NCBI RefSeq assembly: GCF_023856365.1
Contig: NC_064539.1
Location: 22,075,019-22,139,018 of the forward strand
DNA from: Brienomyrus brachyistius
Taxonomy: Eukaryota > Chordata > Actinopteri > Osteoglossiformes > Mormyridae
DNA: 64,000 nucleotides
Direction of reading: 5' to 3'
This document shows, in pieces, positions 36,452-47,420 of the stretch. Within the stretch, counting starts at the first letter, position 1. Every line of letters starts with the position of its first letter. Both the position numbers and the translations under genes were made by a program. The notes below the pieces were generated by a model that was not told where the DNA came from, ran no database searches, and was given only the letters and a program-made list of their open reading frames with translations.

Positions 36452-36459
36452 TGACGTCA
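36452..36459. promoter_or_regulatory. Palindromic cAMP response element
   Basis: TGACGTCA is the full consensus for CREB/ATF dimers. It is 22 bases from the CArG box. Confidence 0.75.
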
Positions 36460-37107
36460 CGTCCTAGTACCATTCATTAACCCTTCTCCCTTTTCATTCA
36501 TAAAAAGTCGACGATTCCTGAATGGTGACAGGAGCTAAAATCGCCGGCGCTACCGATTGTAAATAAGCGTGTGTCGGCTACGCCGCTTTGCCTTGAACAT
36601 GTAGATGTGACGGCGTTGCGAGGCGGCGGCGTGTTCGTTTCCTGTCAAACAATGGTATCTTACTAATACGGTCAAGGATAAATAAATAAATTTCTTGTCT
36701 CCCAATGTTGCCTCCTTTTTTAAATGGGGGTAAGGTGTTTTATCCCCGGAATGGCGAAGAGCGCTGTCCAAGTGAGAGGCGGGGGACGGGGTAACTCGAA
36801 CCGCGACGTCGGACACGGAAGATGCCGAAACCCCTTAATGAGCGGCCGGTCACGTCGGAGACCGGGACCCTCACCATCCCCGCCGTTGCCCCTCTTTTCT
36901 TTATTCATCATTCACCGGCACCCGTTAAGTTTCGGAGCCAATAATACTATACACGCTGGCTGAAGCGGGCAGATACTCGCCAGTTCTCACTGATACGTAG
37001 TGCCAGTACCTCTGTTTTTCTCTTCAGAGTACCTGGAACGTGTCTTGCATATTGTCACCTCATATAATATCAAGACGTAATCATGGAGTCAACACTGGGG
37101 GTGGATT

Positions 37108-37206
37108 AAGGCCGTAATCATAATATATTGGGGAGTACATTGTGAGCACATCTAAATATTGTGGGGGACATGTCCCCCCCCCCAAATATATTATAATTAC
37201 GGCCTT
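37108..37206. mobile_element. Short palindromic hairpin element (MITE remnant)
   Basis: The left arm AAGGCCGTAATCATAATATA (37108 on) pairs with the right arm ending ATTATAATTACGGCCTT at 37206. The arms are about 26 bases with one or two mismatches, around a 46-base loop. It would fold as a stable hairpin. Origin as a miniature transposon is likely but not proven. Confidence 0.6.
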
Positions 37207-37541
37207 GCATGATATACATGTAGTGAGTAACAAGGTGAGTACTGGCACCTGTTTTTTCACTCGTAAAGCACTGTCTGTAGTTCTACATATTTGCAAGCTG
37301 CACTACATTATTTCTTACTGCCCCAAGTAGAGGCCGACCATAAAACAGCTTTAAAATGAAGTCAGATGATCTCTATTGAGAAATGAACGAGGCTAGGAGG
37401 GGGAGGGGAGGGGAGCGGCAGTAACTGACAAAGCTACCAGGCTTCCTTCCGTAACATGCTGCCTTGATCTGAGCCTGTGTGTTACGGGTGATGAAAAACA
37501 ATGACGGGGGTTGTGGGGTGCAGAGAAGGGTAGGAGTGCTC

Positions 37542-37542
37542 T

Positions 37543-37577
<35 letters not shown>

Positions 37578-37592
37578 CTATCTATCTATCTC
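37542..37592 (+). repeat. ATCC/ATCT tetranucleotide microsatellite
   Basis: Tandem CATC units turn into CTAT units towards the 3' side. Confidence 0.9.
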
Positions 37593-39210
37593 TCTGTTCG
37601 TTCATCCTGTCCTATCTGTCTTAATCTGGCGAGAAGCGCGGGTTCCCTGTGCAGTTTCCATCATTAGAGGTAGGCCCCAACCCAGGTAAATATTCTGTTA
37701 AAAAATGTAAAATATTTTGTTTAAGTAAACGCTCGGTTTCTCAACACAAACAGAACCTTTGGAAAATATTATGGGCATCCCGGGGGCCACAAAGGCACCT
37801 TCTTTTTGTGAACTGGATGGCATTGCTTAAGGTCATGGGACAGCTCGGGTTCCAGAAGGAGCCCTGCTGTTGTACCCTTGAACTCGCATTGGACCCGAAG
37901 CTGCTCCAGAAAAGCATCCAGCTGTCTGAACGTGCAAAACTCGCTTCAGATTAAAGTGTCAGTTAAACAGCCAAATGCTGTCCGCCCCTTGTTTCCTGCC
38001 CACTGGTTTAAAATGGGTTTGCCCTGCAGTGAATGTCACACCCCCCGGATCTCAAATGAGACCTCAGGTCATGGTCTCAGTTCACGTAGCCGCTGTTGTA
38101 AATGTTTAGTGGAATGAGTGCCCGCGACCTCTGTCGGGAGTGCCATGTTTGTGGGTGAAGTTTTTCCATTGCTCTGACATGCCGCCTGCAAGCGGCTCCT
38201 CAGCACCCCGGAGCGAGCAGCTTGTTTGGTGTTTTGCCAGAAACGCAGTTGTTCTTGTTGATGTTTTCACACCACCAGTGTCCGGGATTCTGGCCTCGTG
38301 TCAAAGACCATTAATTCCATGTGCTTTAGTTTCTGCTCCTTGGTGCGGCAGCGAGCAGTTAATGAAGAGAGTGATTCTGACGACCCCCCCCCCCCCCCCC
38401 CCCCGCCGTTCAGCAGCCATCTGCAGCCCCGCTGAGGTTTCCGCCCTCCCTGTCGTGGTCCACTTTGCCTGGCGATGACCACTGTGGGATCCAGGTGCTG
38501 TCAGAGGGCTGTTCTGGTCCCATATGGGGCCCTGGTTCTAAAGCGAGACCCGATGGGGAGGTTGGCCACGCGCTGCATGGGGTGAGAGGTCACCACACTT
38601 CGATGTGTCCTTTCCGGCAGCGGGGGCGGCTCTAAATAGGTCAAAGCAAAGCCTGAGGAAGTTTAATACACAATTCATTCAGCAGCATGAACCTCAGTGG
38701 GAGGGGGAGGGGCTGCCACGGCCCTCTCGTCTAATTGGATCTTCTCGAAGTTCTCGTGGCTCAACATGAACCCTTCTGATATTTGCGTAACTCGGATGAT
38801 GTTGCCGGGCGGAAGCATGCGGGTGTGAAGTCACATAGGGTGGGTGTATGTAAAGTGAAGGGTGTGGCCCAAGGTGGGCGTGGCCAGATGTGAAGGAGGT
38901 GGATGGTTTCTAAGAAAAGGGAATGGTCTGAGCGTTGAATTTATCAAAGGATGCTGTCGTCAGCCTAAGAACTGATGTCCTCCACTGTCACCCGCTGTAA
39001 CTTGTGGGAGGTCCGATTAGCTGCAAGCCGGAACCACTGTATAATGGTTGTGTGATTTATAACATAAAGGGGTGACTGATACAGATATATAAACATCATC
39101 AGCATTATGCGTATAGATCCACTGTGCAGTTCTTCTGTACATGCAGGTTGGGATGTGAGTGTGCTTGTGTGTGTGTCTGTGTCTCTGGGTGTGCGTGTTT
39201 TTGTGATTAT

Positions 39211-39451
39211 TACATTGTGGGAACCAGATAAAAACCTTTACCATGTACTGACATTTTTTTCAATGCCCACAAGGATAACCTCAGTTTTATAAATATCGGT
39301 AACTGCAATCAAAAATCAATAGGCAAAAAATGTTGCACTTTGTTGGATTACTTTTAGTGAAGGTTAGGGATGGGTAGGGATTAAGGTTGTCATTGTCGGG
39401 ACTAGGGCAATGTCCATAGAAATGGGTGCAGAGTCCCCACAAAGACAAGAA
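39211..39451 (-). mobile_element. CA/GT-flanked repeat with GTGGGGAC-type ends, copy 1
   Basis: On the - strand it runs from CTTTGTGGGGACTCTGCACC to TTCCCACAATG, with GT repeats on both sides. The copy at 59553-59790 has the same ends (CTTCGTGGGGACTCTCCATT and GGTCCCCACAAT). Its family name is not known to me. Confidence 0.55.
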
Positions 39452-42400
39452 TACATGGGCTGTGTGTGTGTGTAAATCATCTTCTGCTGGGGAATAATGA
39501 GTCTTTCAGTCACCGTGATTATCTGTGAGTATCTGGCTTGTGGACAATTTAGAGAGACATTCTGCACCCCTCCCCCCTCCCGCCCCCCCCACAGTGCCTT
39601 ATGATAAACTGCCAGTGGTTCCTATCCTGGGCAGAGTATGAGTCACTTGCCTGTGTGTATCCGACACAGTCGCATTCAGAGTGATGTCCACCCCTTTCTT
39701 CTCTATCTGCGTATCAACGTCCCCCCCCCCCAATAGCAGAGCCTGCACTGTACCGTTGCCCCCACCTCCTGTTCTAATTCTTTGGCTCCGTAAACCCATA
39801 ATCCAACAGGACATGCGGTGCTCACTGCTGTGTTCAGCGCGCGTGTATGTGCGTGTATCTGCATCAGGATGTCGGACCTGCTGCCTCCCTCTGCCTGAGT
39901 CCGGAAGTGTGTGTGTGGGGGGGGGCACCACCTCTCCCCTTCCTTCAGACACACCTGGTTACACACTCCTGGAGGCTCCTTTCTCAGACACATATTTCGG
40001 TTCTGTGAATGGACAAGTGAGCGGTTGACCTGGCTGAGGCCGGGGGCCATTCTGGCCCGTAACCCGACGTGCAGGTTTCTCGCAGCTCAGCAGAAACCCT
40101 TCTGACATTTGCATAACTCAGATTATACTGCCAGGCAGAAGCATGCGGGTGTCAGACGGTCATCAACAGCTGCTCATCCCATAATTTCCTGCAGCGATGC
40201 CAGAATATTTGAGATAATAACGTGGCATGTCATAATCAGGCCAGCAGGGGGGTTTAAGTGTGAATTTCCCCTCCTACTATGAAAAACGTCGCGCTAGCTG
40301 GTCCAGACCAGAACGTCAGGCGAATGAAGCGAGAGTCCAAAGCGCTGAGTGACAGGGTGTCACACTGGGTTACTGTAGCTGCTTCCTGTATCTGCCCAGC
40401 CCCGCCACCTGACGAATGGTTCTGACAGCATGAAAAGTAACTTCCTCTGTGCCTGTATGTGGGGGTGGAATCGGTGGGGGGGGGCAGGTCGGTTGACCCT
40501 TTCAAAATCCCACCTGACAGCAGGCAGCTCTTTGTGGGGGGATTGATTTGTGTTTGTAAGTCAGGTGCAATCAGAAATGAGGCCGATGCAGAGAACGAGT
40601 TGCTGTGAGTAATGTCTTCTGTGTTAGTCATCCGCTTTCTGTTCTTTTTTTTCTATTTAGTCTACATGTCTCCTTGGAAGGGGGGGGGGGGGAGGGGGGG
40701 TGCAGTATTTTTTTCTGCAAAGTGCTCTTTTGCATGCAATGCTCCATGCTCACTCTCATAACCACGACACTGTTTGCATGTTGTGCTACCAACACAGGCT
40801 TCTCTGTCAGCATTAGCGCCCCGTGTCACTGCGCTACGCTTCTGGCTCCCAGCACTCACACTAGCAAGCTGCTCCAAACCACTTAGCACACGGTGGGAGC
40901 AGCACACACATTTCCAGCTCTGAGGAGGGAGGGTGTGCAACTTCATTTTGGTCTGAGCTAACAGTGATATTTGTGCAGTACTGATGTAGTCATCTTGGGA
41001 CCTAGTGGAGGATAATATCAGCCTGATGACGATTTCGGGGAGCAATAACAAGAAAGCAGGCTATTATACTAGGCAAGAGGTTTTCCCAGAATGCAAAGAA
41101 TTGCCTTCTTAAGAAGTAAGTCCTACTGCTCACCTATTGGACATTCTGTATTTCAGGATGTAGGATCAGGATTATAGATACACGGATGCCTCACCTGTAG
41201 CCTTCTTAAAATATACGAATTCCCAGACAAGACGTGCATGACTTTCATCTCTGTGTGTTTGCGTGAGGGTGTGTGTGTGTGTGTTTGTCTTGCATTCCTG
41301 CTGCTGAGGCGCTAACAGCTTTGGGGCAGTTAATAGAAAGTAGGCAGGTATGGAGATGCATGAACTGTCTTTCGCAGGGCTCATTTAAGTGTCTCCTTTA
41401 AGTGTCTCTCATCAAGTGTCCCTGGTGAGAAGGCACTATTTGTATGACATGCCCCCCTCCCCCCCAATGACAGATATCTGGTTTCTCACCGTGGAAACGG
41501 TCTCAGTTTCATTCACAAACTACCTGCTTTGAATAGCCAAACTGCCAACAGGAAACCGGGTCACATGATTGGCCACACAAGGAGGCGTGTCCCATGTGGG
41601 CCAGGGAGGGACTTTCCTGTCTGGAAAGCAAGCGGCAGGTGGGGGGTGGGGGATTACGCACGTAACTGGGCTCCAATGACGGGGATTAAGGGGCAGATTG
41701 CGGGCTTGTGGGAGGCGGGCGACGGCGCTGCATTGCACAGCGTGTGACTGTGGATTCCAGACACCAGAATGCAGATTAAGCCTCCCCCCCCCCCCCCACC
41801 CTCGACCCCCACTGGCATCTTGTGGCACACATGGCTGCGTCTGCACGGCCTCTATGCTGATCTACAGTGTGAGTCTTGGATTTAACGCACAGAGCCGGGT
41901 CGGTCTCTATGGCTACCTGGTCACACGTTTAATGGCATCCCATCAGCCCTGTGGGAAGGCGGTCACAGGCCCAGGAGAACCCTGGATTTGTTTCCATCAG
42001 CGTGTTGGTGTATCTTACTCTAGCCTCCAGGGCAGCGACTGTGTGTAGCCTCATGCTAGAGTAGTATTGGCAGCATGCTGGTCATTCAGCTCCATAATCT
42101 CCTCTGCCCTTACACTGGGGCTACTCTCTGGCTTTCTCTTTGACATCTTGCAGACCTGCCTCACACCTGCACATCACACCTGATGGCTGAATGCATAAAT
42201 CAATCTGTCTGAGGGTCGTCAAACTAAAACAAAACTGTTAAAACATCTGAGGTAAAGAAATCATTCAGGGATCATGTCCCATCCGTGACCATCTAACAAC
42301 AAAATCTATGTGAGGATTTCATCACCGGCAGACTATTGTTCTGTTTCCCTTAATTAACGATGTCATTAATCAAAGCCACCTTTCCCTCGTCCCAGGCCTT

Positions 42401-43234
42401 TACCGTCTTTGGGGCAGCCCGCGACACAAGGTGTATCTCTTCTCCCTTAATGCAAACACAAACGTCTGATTCCTCCAGGTTGGAGACCCAAGCCTGATGG
42501 AATCGGCCCCAGCTTCCATCATTTATTCATCACACCTTCGTCAGCCCTGTCATCTGCCTGCTGCGGTCACTGCATGGTTGACAGTGACGTTTATTGACTG
42601 TGATAGAGCAGAATCCAAAGCACAGGGAGCACGTGGCCGGGCCACTCACCCACACGCACGTATGCCGTACCTACGTACACGGGCACATGGCCTTTCTCTC
42701 CATCATCATGCTCACCGTCAACACTCTATCAGTAGGGTTCTGTGTCTTCAGTCTGTCACTCTGACGTTTCCATGGGTAATCTGAGGTTTTTTGTGCCCTT
42801 CTCACCAAACTTTCTGTTGTTATCAGGCAACCAGGCAAATGTTGCCTGGTCCACGTCTGTTTTTTGGGTGCTGAGCACACTACATGCAGGCTGTGAAGGA
42901 CCAGGCGCAATCTCCAGGAATCAGGATGAGCTCACCCCCCCCCCCCCCAAAATCTGAGCAACAAAAGTCATTTCAAAACATGCTTCCTGGTCGAGGTTCT
43001 CAAGCACAATTTTCAAACAGTTTCCTGTCTTACCTTCAGTATGGGAACAGGCTTGACTATCTGCCAAAGGATGACTGTCAGAAGGTTCCACCAAGAAGGT
43101 TCTCCAAGAGTCAGAAGGTTCTCAAAGCATGACGTGTGGACGTGTTGCTATGGCGCTTTTATGAACAAAATGCACATACTCTGTTGTTATCAACTGGTAT
43201 TGCTAACAGTGGTTAACAGAGAACCTGGCCAGAA
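39452..43234. other. No gene recognised
   Basis: It contains several G/C runs (for example 40681-40700 and 41781-41797) and a short GT repeat at 41271. No exon-like conservation could be recognised by eye. Confidence 0.55.
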
Positions 43235-43252
43235 CTGGGGGCTGTTTCAGCA

Positions 43253-43382
43253 GGATTTCTTGTTTAACCAGATAACTTGTTGGCTTGAAGGTTGTCTGGG
43301 CTAAATGTAAGTGAATGAGGATAAAAGCCATTTAAACTGGGGTAAATTAAATCTGACAAGTTATCCGGCTAAATAAGAAATC
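43253..43382. mobile_element. Small inverted-repeat element (MITE)
   Basis: The left arm GATTTCTTGTTTAACCAGAT (43253 on) matches the reverse complement of the right end, GATTTCTTATTTAGCCGGAT, and both continue AACTTGT. That is 27 bases with three mismatches. The interior is 75 bases and non-coding. Confidence 0.65.
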
Positions 43383-44470
43383 AGGTCCCAGGTACTGCTA
43401 AATGGCTTTGCAACTTGCTGTGCTGGTTACTTGCTGTTAACTTGTGTGTGATGTCATTCCCATTTCAAAGTTTCGACCTCCGAGGTAAATGGAACACAGC
43501 GTTACAGTGGCCTCTCTATCGACTTCGTTGTAACATTGATCAGAGGGGAGGTCTTCAAAGCACACTGCTCAAAGTCACCCAACCAGCTCATGTGGAAAAA
43601 TGACTGGAGGAAGTGCTCCCCGCAGAAATTAGGTCATCAGCTGGGCCTCCAGGATGGATCCAGGTGTGCGAGCACACATCGGCTTGGGACGTAGCAGCTG
43701 AATGCGTATTCCGGGGGGAGCTCAGCAGAGTTATCCTAACGTTATTATTTTGCTGCTTGTTAGCCGGAGTCAACCCGCTAAGCTAATTAGGGCCCATTGT
43801 CTGCTGAGCCAGCCCTGCCACGTCAGGTTTGGGGGTGGGTTGGGGTGTCTGAATTTTCACCATTGCTGGGACCCCCCCCGCCACCATAGGCACAGGGTTT
43901 CTCAGTGGATCGCCTCAGCTATGGCCGAGTCCCTTCACCAGGGTTCGGTTGGCAAGCCACACACACCTCAACTGACACCCTGCTCGCACGTCACACGGCT
44001 GACACACTGAGCGAAGGAAGCTGATCGTTATTCAGTGTGATTGGCGTAGACGGGCCGGCTCTCCTCAGGAAGGTAGCAGCGTCTGCAGATATCAAAGTGA
44101 TCATTGTGTGTTTGCGTCATGGACTGCCTTGCCTCTTCCTGGCCTGCATTTTCTTCTCATGAACATAATTTTTTAATTCAGGATTCAGGAGCAGAAGTGG
44201 CCTTGATTAGTAGATGGATATACTCACAGAATCAGAAAGTGACGCTGTCATGTTGTAGAATGGCTATGCTTGCACCGTACTCCCTTCCTCAGCTTCAGTG
44301 GGCAGGGCTAGAATGAAGCAGAACCCTCCTCTATAGCCTCACGATAGCAGGAAGCCACGTGTCCCGCTGTAAAGACGATCTAATGCTTTGGCGTCTTGGC
44401 GACGCCCCCTATATGCAGTACCACATTACTGCATCAATGCTTGGTTCAACCTGGGACTTATATGGGGCTG

Positions 44471-44824
44471 TAAGACGCTCCTCAACTTACGAACTTTCAG
44501 ACATACGAATGAAGAGGACTTTAAGTCCAAATTGTGTTCATCGGGCTCCCGTTTCCTGTCCGCAACATCAATTTCTTTTTTCTGAGCGCCAGTTCCGCCT
44601 AGTATGACTTCTGGCCGCTATTCCCGCCGCGCAGCGGCGTAGCGTGCGTACTCCCAGCGGCGTAGCGTGCGTACTCCCAGCGGCGTAGCGTGCGTACTCA
44701 CAGCATCCTACTTCTTTGTACTTTCGTATACCCTTAAAATGATGTTGAATAACGACTTACGAACATTTCAAGTTACGAACGGCCATTTGGAACGTAACTC
44801 GTTCGTAAGTAGAGGAGCGTCTGT
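44471..44824. mobile_element. MITE with AGACGCTCCTC termini
   Basis: The left end AGACGCTCCTCAACTTACGA and the reverse complement of the right end AGACGCTCCTCTACTTACGA differ at one base in 20. The element is about 350 bp and non-coding. A fragment of the same family occurs at 47366-47420. Confidence 0.75.
44632..44700 (+). repeat. Three tandem 23-bp repeats inside the MITE
   Basis: Units at 44632, 44655 and 44678 begin CAGCGGCGTAGCGTGCGTAC. The first two are identical; the third differs at its last base. Confidence 0.9.
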
Positions 44825-45312
44825 ATTTGCAACCTCTGCTGTTCCCTAGCAGCAGGGAGTGAGGCTGAAATCACTCATTTCTACGGAGTCTGGGGCTAAA
44901 ATGGAAGCCGAGGCCTGCTTGCTGTACATCACACTGAGGAACCCAAAGAGCGAAGCCTGAGGAACCACAGACAGGAGGAGAGAAAACAGTGAAGGGTCCA
45001 AAGCAAGGAACCTCAAACTGGGGGCCACAGAGGGGCCTGGTGTGCATGTCGAGGCCTCCAATGAAATGGGCCAAGTGATACAATGGGGGCCCCAAGAGTA
45101 CATTTACCATGTTATTTACAGCTTATCACCCTGTATCCCCAGATAGTAGATCAGGAGACAGGCAGAATGTTCTCTGAGGTGATTTGTCATATTTGATGAG
45201 CTAATTAAAGGTAAATGTCACACACGGTCTCCAGAGAGTTAGGACAAGCGGGGTGAGATGTCAGGGGCTGAACAGTACTAGTGGCCAACAGTGGTCTCTC
45301 TTTCTGCTGATA

Positions 45313-45445
45313 GCTTTGCATCGTACAGCGCTTTTCCACTGGCATTCAGGTGCCGACCCGTACCCGAGCTCTACTGCGAAGACAGATTAGATACAGGACA
45401 GTTCCAGCTCGCTTCGGTTTTCCACTGCAGAAGGGTCAGCTCAGT
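45313..45445. mobile_element. Possible MITE fragment
   Basis: AGCGCTTTTCCACTGGCATT followed by GTGCCGACCCGTACCCGAGC is a phrase I associate with teleost DNA-transposon derivatives. A second GGTTTTCCACTGCAGAAGG lies at 45416. The ends are not defined. Confidence 0.35.
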
Positions 45446-47140
45446 AAAGGCTTTGCTGGGTTTGGAGAGTGATAGTGATGTAAAGCCGAAGAGAAGATTA
45501 TTTAGTGTACATCATGATTTGCAGTGTGCTAATTTCCACTAGCAAGTCTGTGAGAATCAAACGCTAGCAGAATTAGCTTTAGCTTGCGTGAATTTGCATT
45601 ATGAATCCTTTCCATTCAGCTGTTCTATAGTATTTATTAAGTAGGATGTTGAAATTTTCATGTTCAGAGTTATCAGGAATGCATCAATACATTGCAATGT
45701 GTGATACTACTAAAATGAATGATATACAGAATATGTGCTTTTTCCTTCAGATAATAAAGGCACATTGAAACAGATGAGAGGTATATCCCTGGATTTTGAT
45801 TATTCATATGTGGCGAGTCAACCAGCTTGGTCTGGTCCCACTTTCAGCCCTGATAGTAAGCAGGACCGTGTCGGCGTGGGTACAGTGTGGATACCTTTCG
45901 GAACATCTACAATGGAAAATGTCAGATTGCAGTATGGTTTGGTTCTTGGTGGCAGTGGAATAGTGTCACAAGTTGCCACACTTCCTGTTGACACTCGTTG
46001 ACTCACTAGGTCACCCACAGGCACGGGCTGGACTCGCAGCAATTGTATCACCTTGACCTGGCCAAAGTGTCACCTAAGTGCCAGTCAGCGGAAGTCAGAT
46101 GTGCTAACCCTCCTCCACTTCTTGTTTTTACTCCTGCTGGGATTTTCCACGGTGTCTCACTGACAGGGAGGATCACGCCACGGGGAAATTAGGCCTTTGC
46201 TTTGCGACAAAGGGAAAAATAAACGTGCTGAGTGAATTTAGACACATGGAAGGTAGGACACGGGGTAATATGGGTTACGGGGGAGTGTTTGGGGATGTGT
46301 TTTTGGGGAGATCTCTGGGATGTGGCTAAGCAGAGCTGTGTGTGGGGGTGTGACTGTGTGTGTAGACTTACAGAGCCTAGCACCCCCCGGCTTCCTCAGA
46401 AAGACAGTTATCACCTTCAAGGCTGTTGGGTGAACTTGACAAATGTGTCGCCAAAGTTATCAACATTTGAGGACATGTGGTCACCAGTAACACTTGGAAA
46501 TTCCGCGCTGAATGGACTGCGAGGCCATTCGCAGACCCCTGGCAGAACCTTGTACACCAGACTGGCGCCGCCGGAGAGCCAATGGAGCATCAGACGGTCC
46601 GATCGATGGCCTGACCTCCACCGCGTTTGTGACCGGGAGGCAGTAAGTCAATCGGCCATGTGCGGGGTCAGAAGGCCGAGCCGCTGTCGGATCCGTTTAA
46701 CAACAGGCAGGCAGCTTCTGCGCTTCACGGTGTTTGTAGGGAGGAGGTCATCAGGAAGTATTCAAGACTTCTGCCTGCCCAGTATCAGCCAGAGGCCAAT
46801 TTCTGTGTTTTTTGTGGTGTGTGTCACACAGCCATGGGTTGGGGGGTGTGTGCGTGTTGTGGGGAACGGGGCATTCAGCCGGTGAGCCGCATCTGCCAGG
46901 CAAATGGGCCGTCCGAGTCCGGGGGAAGTCGTTTGAATATTACAGGGGCCCGAACAACGGAAGCTGCCGGCCCCTCTGGCAAAGGTAGAACTGGGTTGCC
47001 GTGGCAACACCTCAGCAGAGATTCGATTTACTCACCTCAGAGATGCTTCCCTTAGCCGGTAGAGAGCAGAGCGGCGAAAGTCTGTCTGTGTACTTACTCT
47101 CAGAGATAATCAGGGTTATCTGTGTGGTATCCTTCAAAGA
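45446..47140. other. No gene recognised
   Basis: A 217-codon + strand ORF at 46232-46885 has no recognisable domain and uneven composition, so it is treated as chance. Confidence 0.5.
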
Positions 47141-47147
47141 CGATGGG

Positions 47148-47340
47148 CTGTAATTAAAAGATTGCTGGATCGAATCCCTGACCAGCAAGGCACCACTGAG
47201 GTGCCCTGAACAAGGTACCGCCCCCAACCACTGCTCCCCGGGGTGCTGAATTTGCTGCCCCCTGCTATGTCATGATGTCACATATGGGTTAAAGGCAAAG
47301 GACACATTTTGTCATTGTGTGCTGTGGTGTGTCAACACTG
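47148..47340 (+). mobile_element. Fish SINE-like repeat
   Basis: A B-box-like GGATCGAATCCCTGACC is followed by GAACAAGGTACCGCCCCCAA, CCACTGCTCCCCGGGGTGCT, and GGGTTAAAGGCAAAGGACAC before ATTTTGTCATTGTGTGC. This is the typical body and tail of widespread fish SINEs. The 5' boundary is unclear. Confidence 0.6.
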
Positions 47341-47365
47341 ATCTCTAAATTCTGAATATTTTTTC

Positions 47366-47420
47366 AACTTAAACTTTCAGACATATGAACGCAGAGGACT
47401 GTAAGTCCAAATTGTGTTGC
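47366..47420. mobile_element. Fragment of the AGACGCTCCTC MITE
   Basis: ACTTTCAGACATATGAACGC then AGAGGACTGTAAGTCCAAAT matches the interior of the element at 44471-44824 with few differences. The terminal repeats are missing. Confidence 0.65.

Larger units (their letters stand above)
36390..36507 (-). promoter_or_regulatory. dusp4: dusp4 promoter: CArG box, CRE and TATA-like elements
   Basis: Within 120 bases upstream of dusp4 are a perfect CArG/serum response element CCATAAAAGG (36421-36430) and a palindromic CRE TGACGTCA (36452-36459), with a further CGTCA half site at 36438-36442. A TATA-like CATAAAAAGG on the - strand (36399-36390) lies about 165 bases before the ATG. SRF and CREB sites of this kind are known in immediate-early MKP genes, so ERK- and cAMP-responsive induction is inferred. 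The transcription start has not been seen directly. Confidence 0.7.
36508..39150. other. Upstream of dusp4: no gene recognised
   Basis: It holds a 99-bp hairpin (37108-37206), an ATCC/ATCT microsatellite (37542-37592) and a 21-C run (38384-38404). A 79-codon + strand ORF at 36724 resembles no family I know. Confidence 0.6.

Noticed and set aside
46232..46885. 217-codon + strand ORF
   Set aside because: No domain, no splice context and mixed composition; treated as chance.
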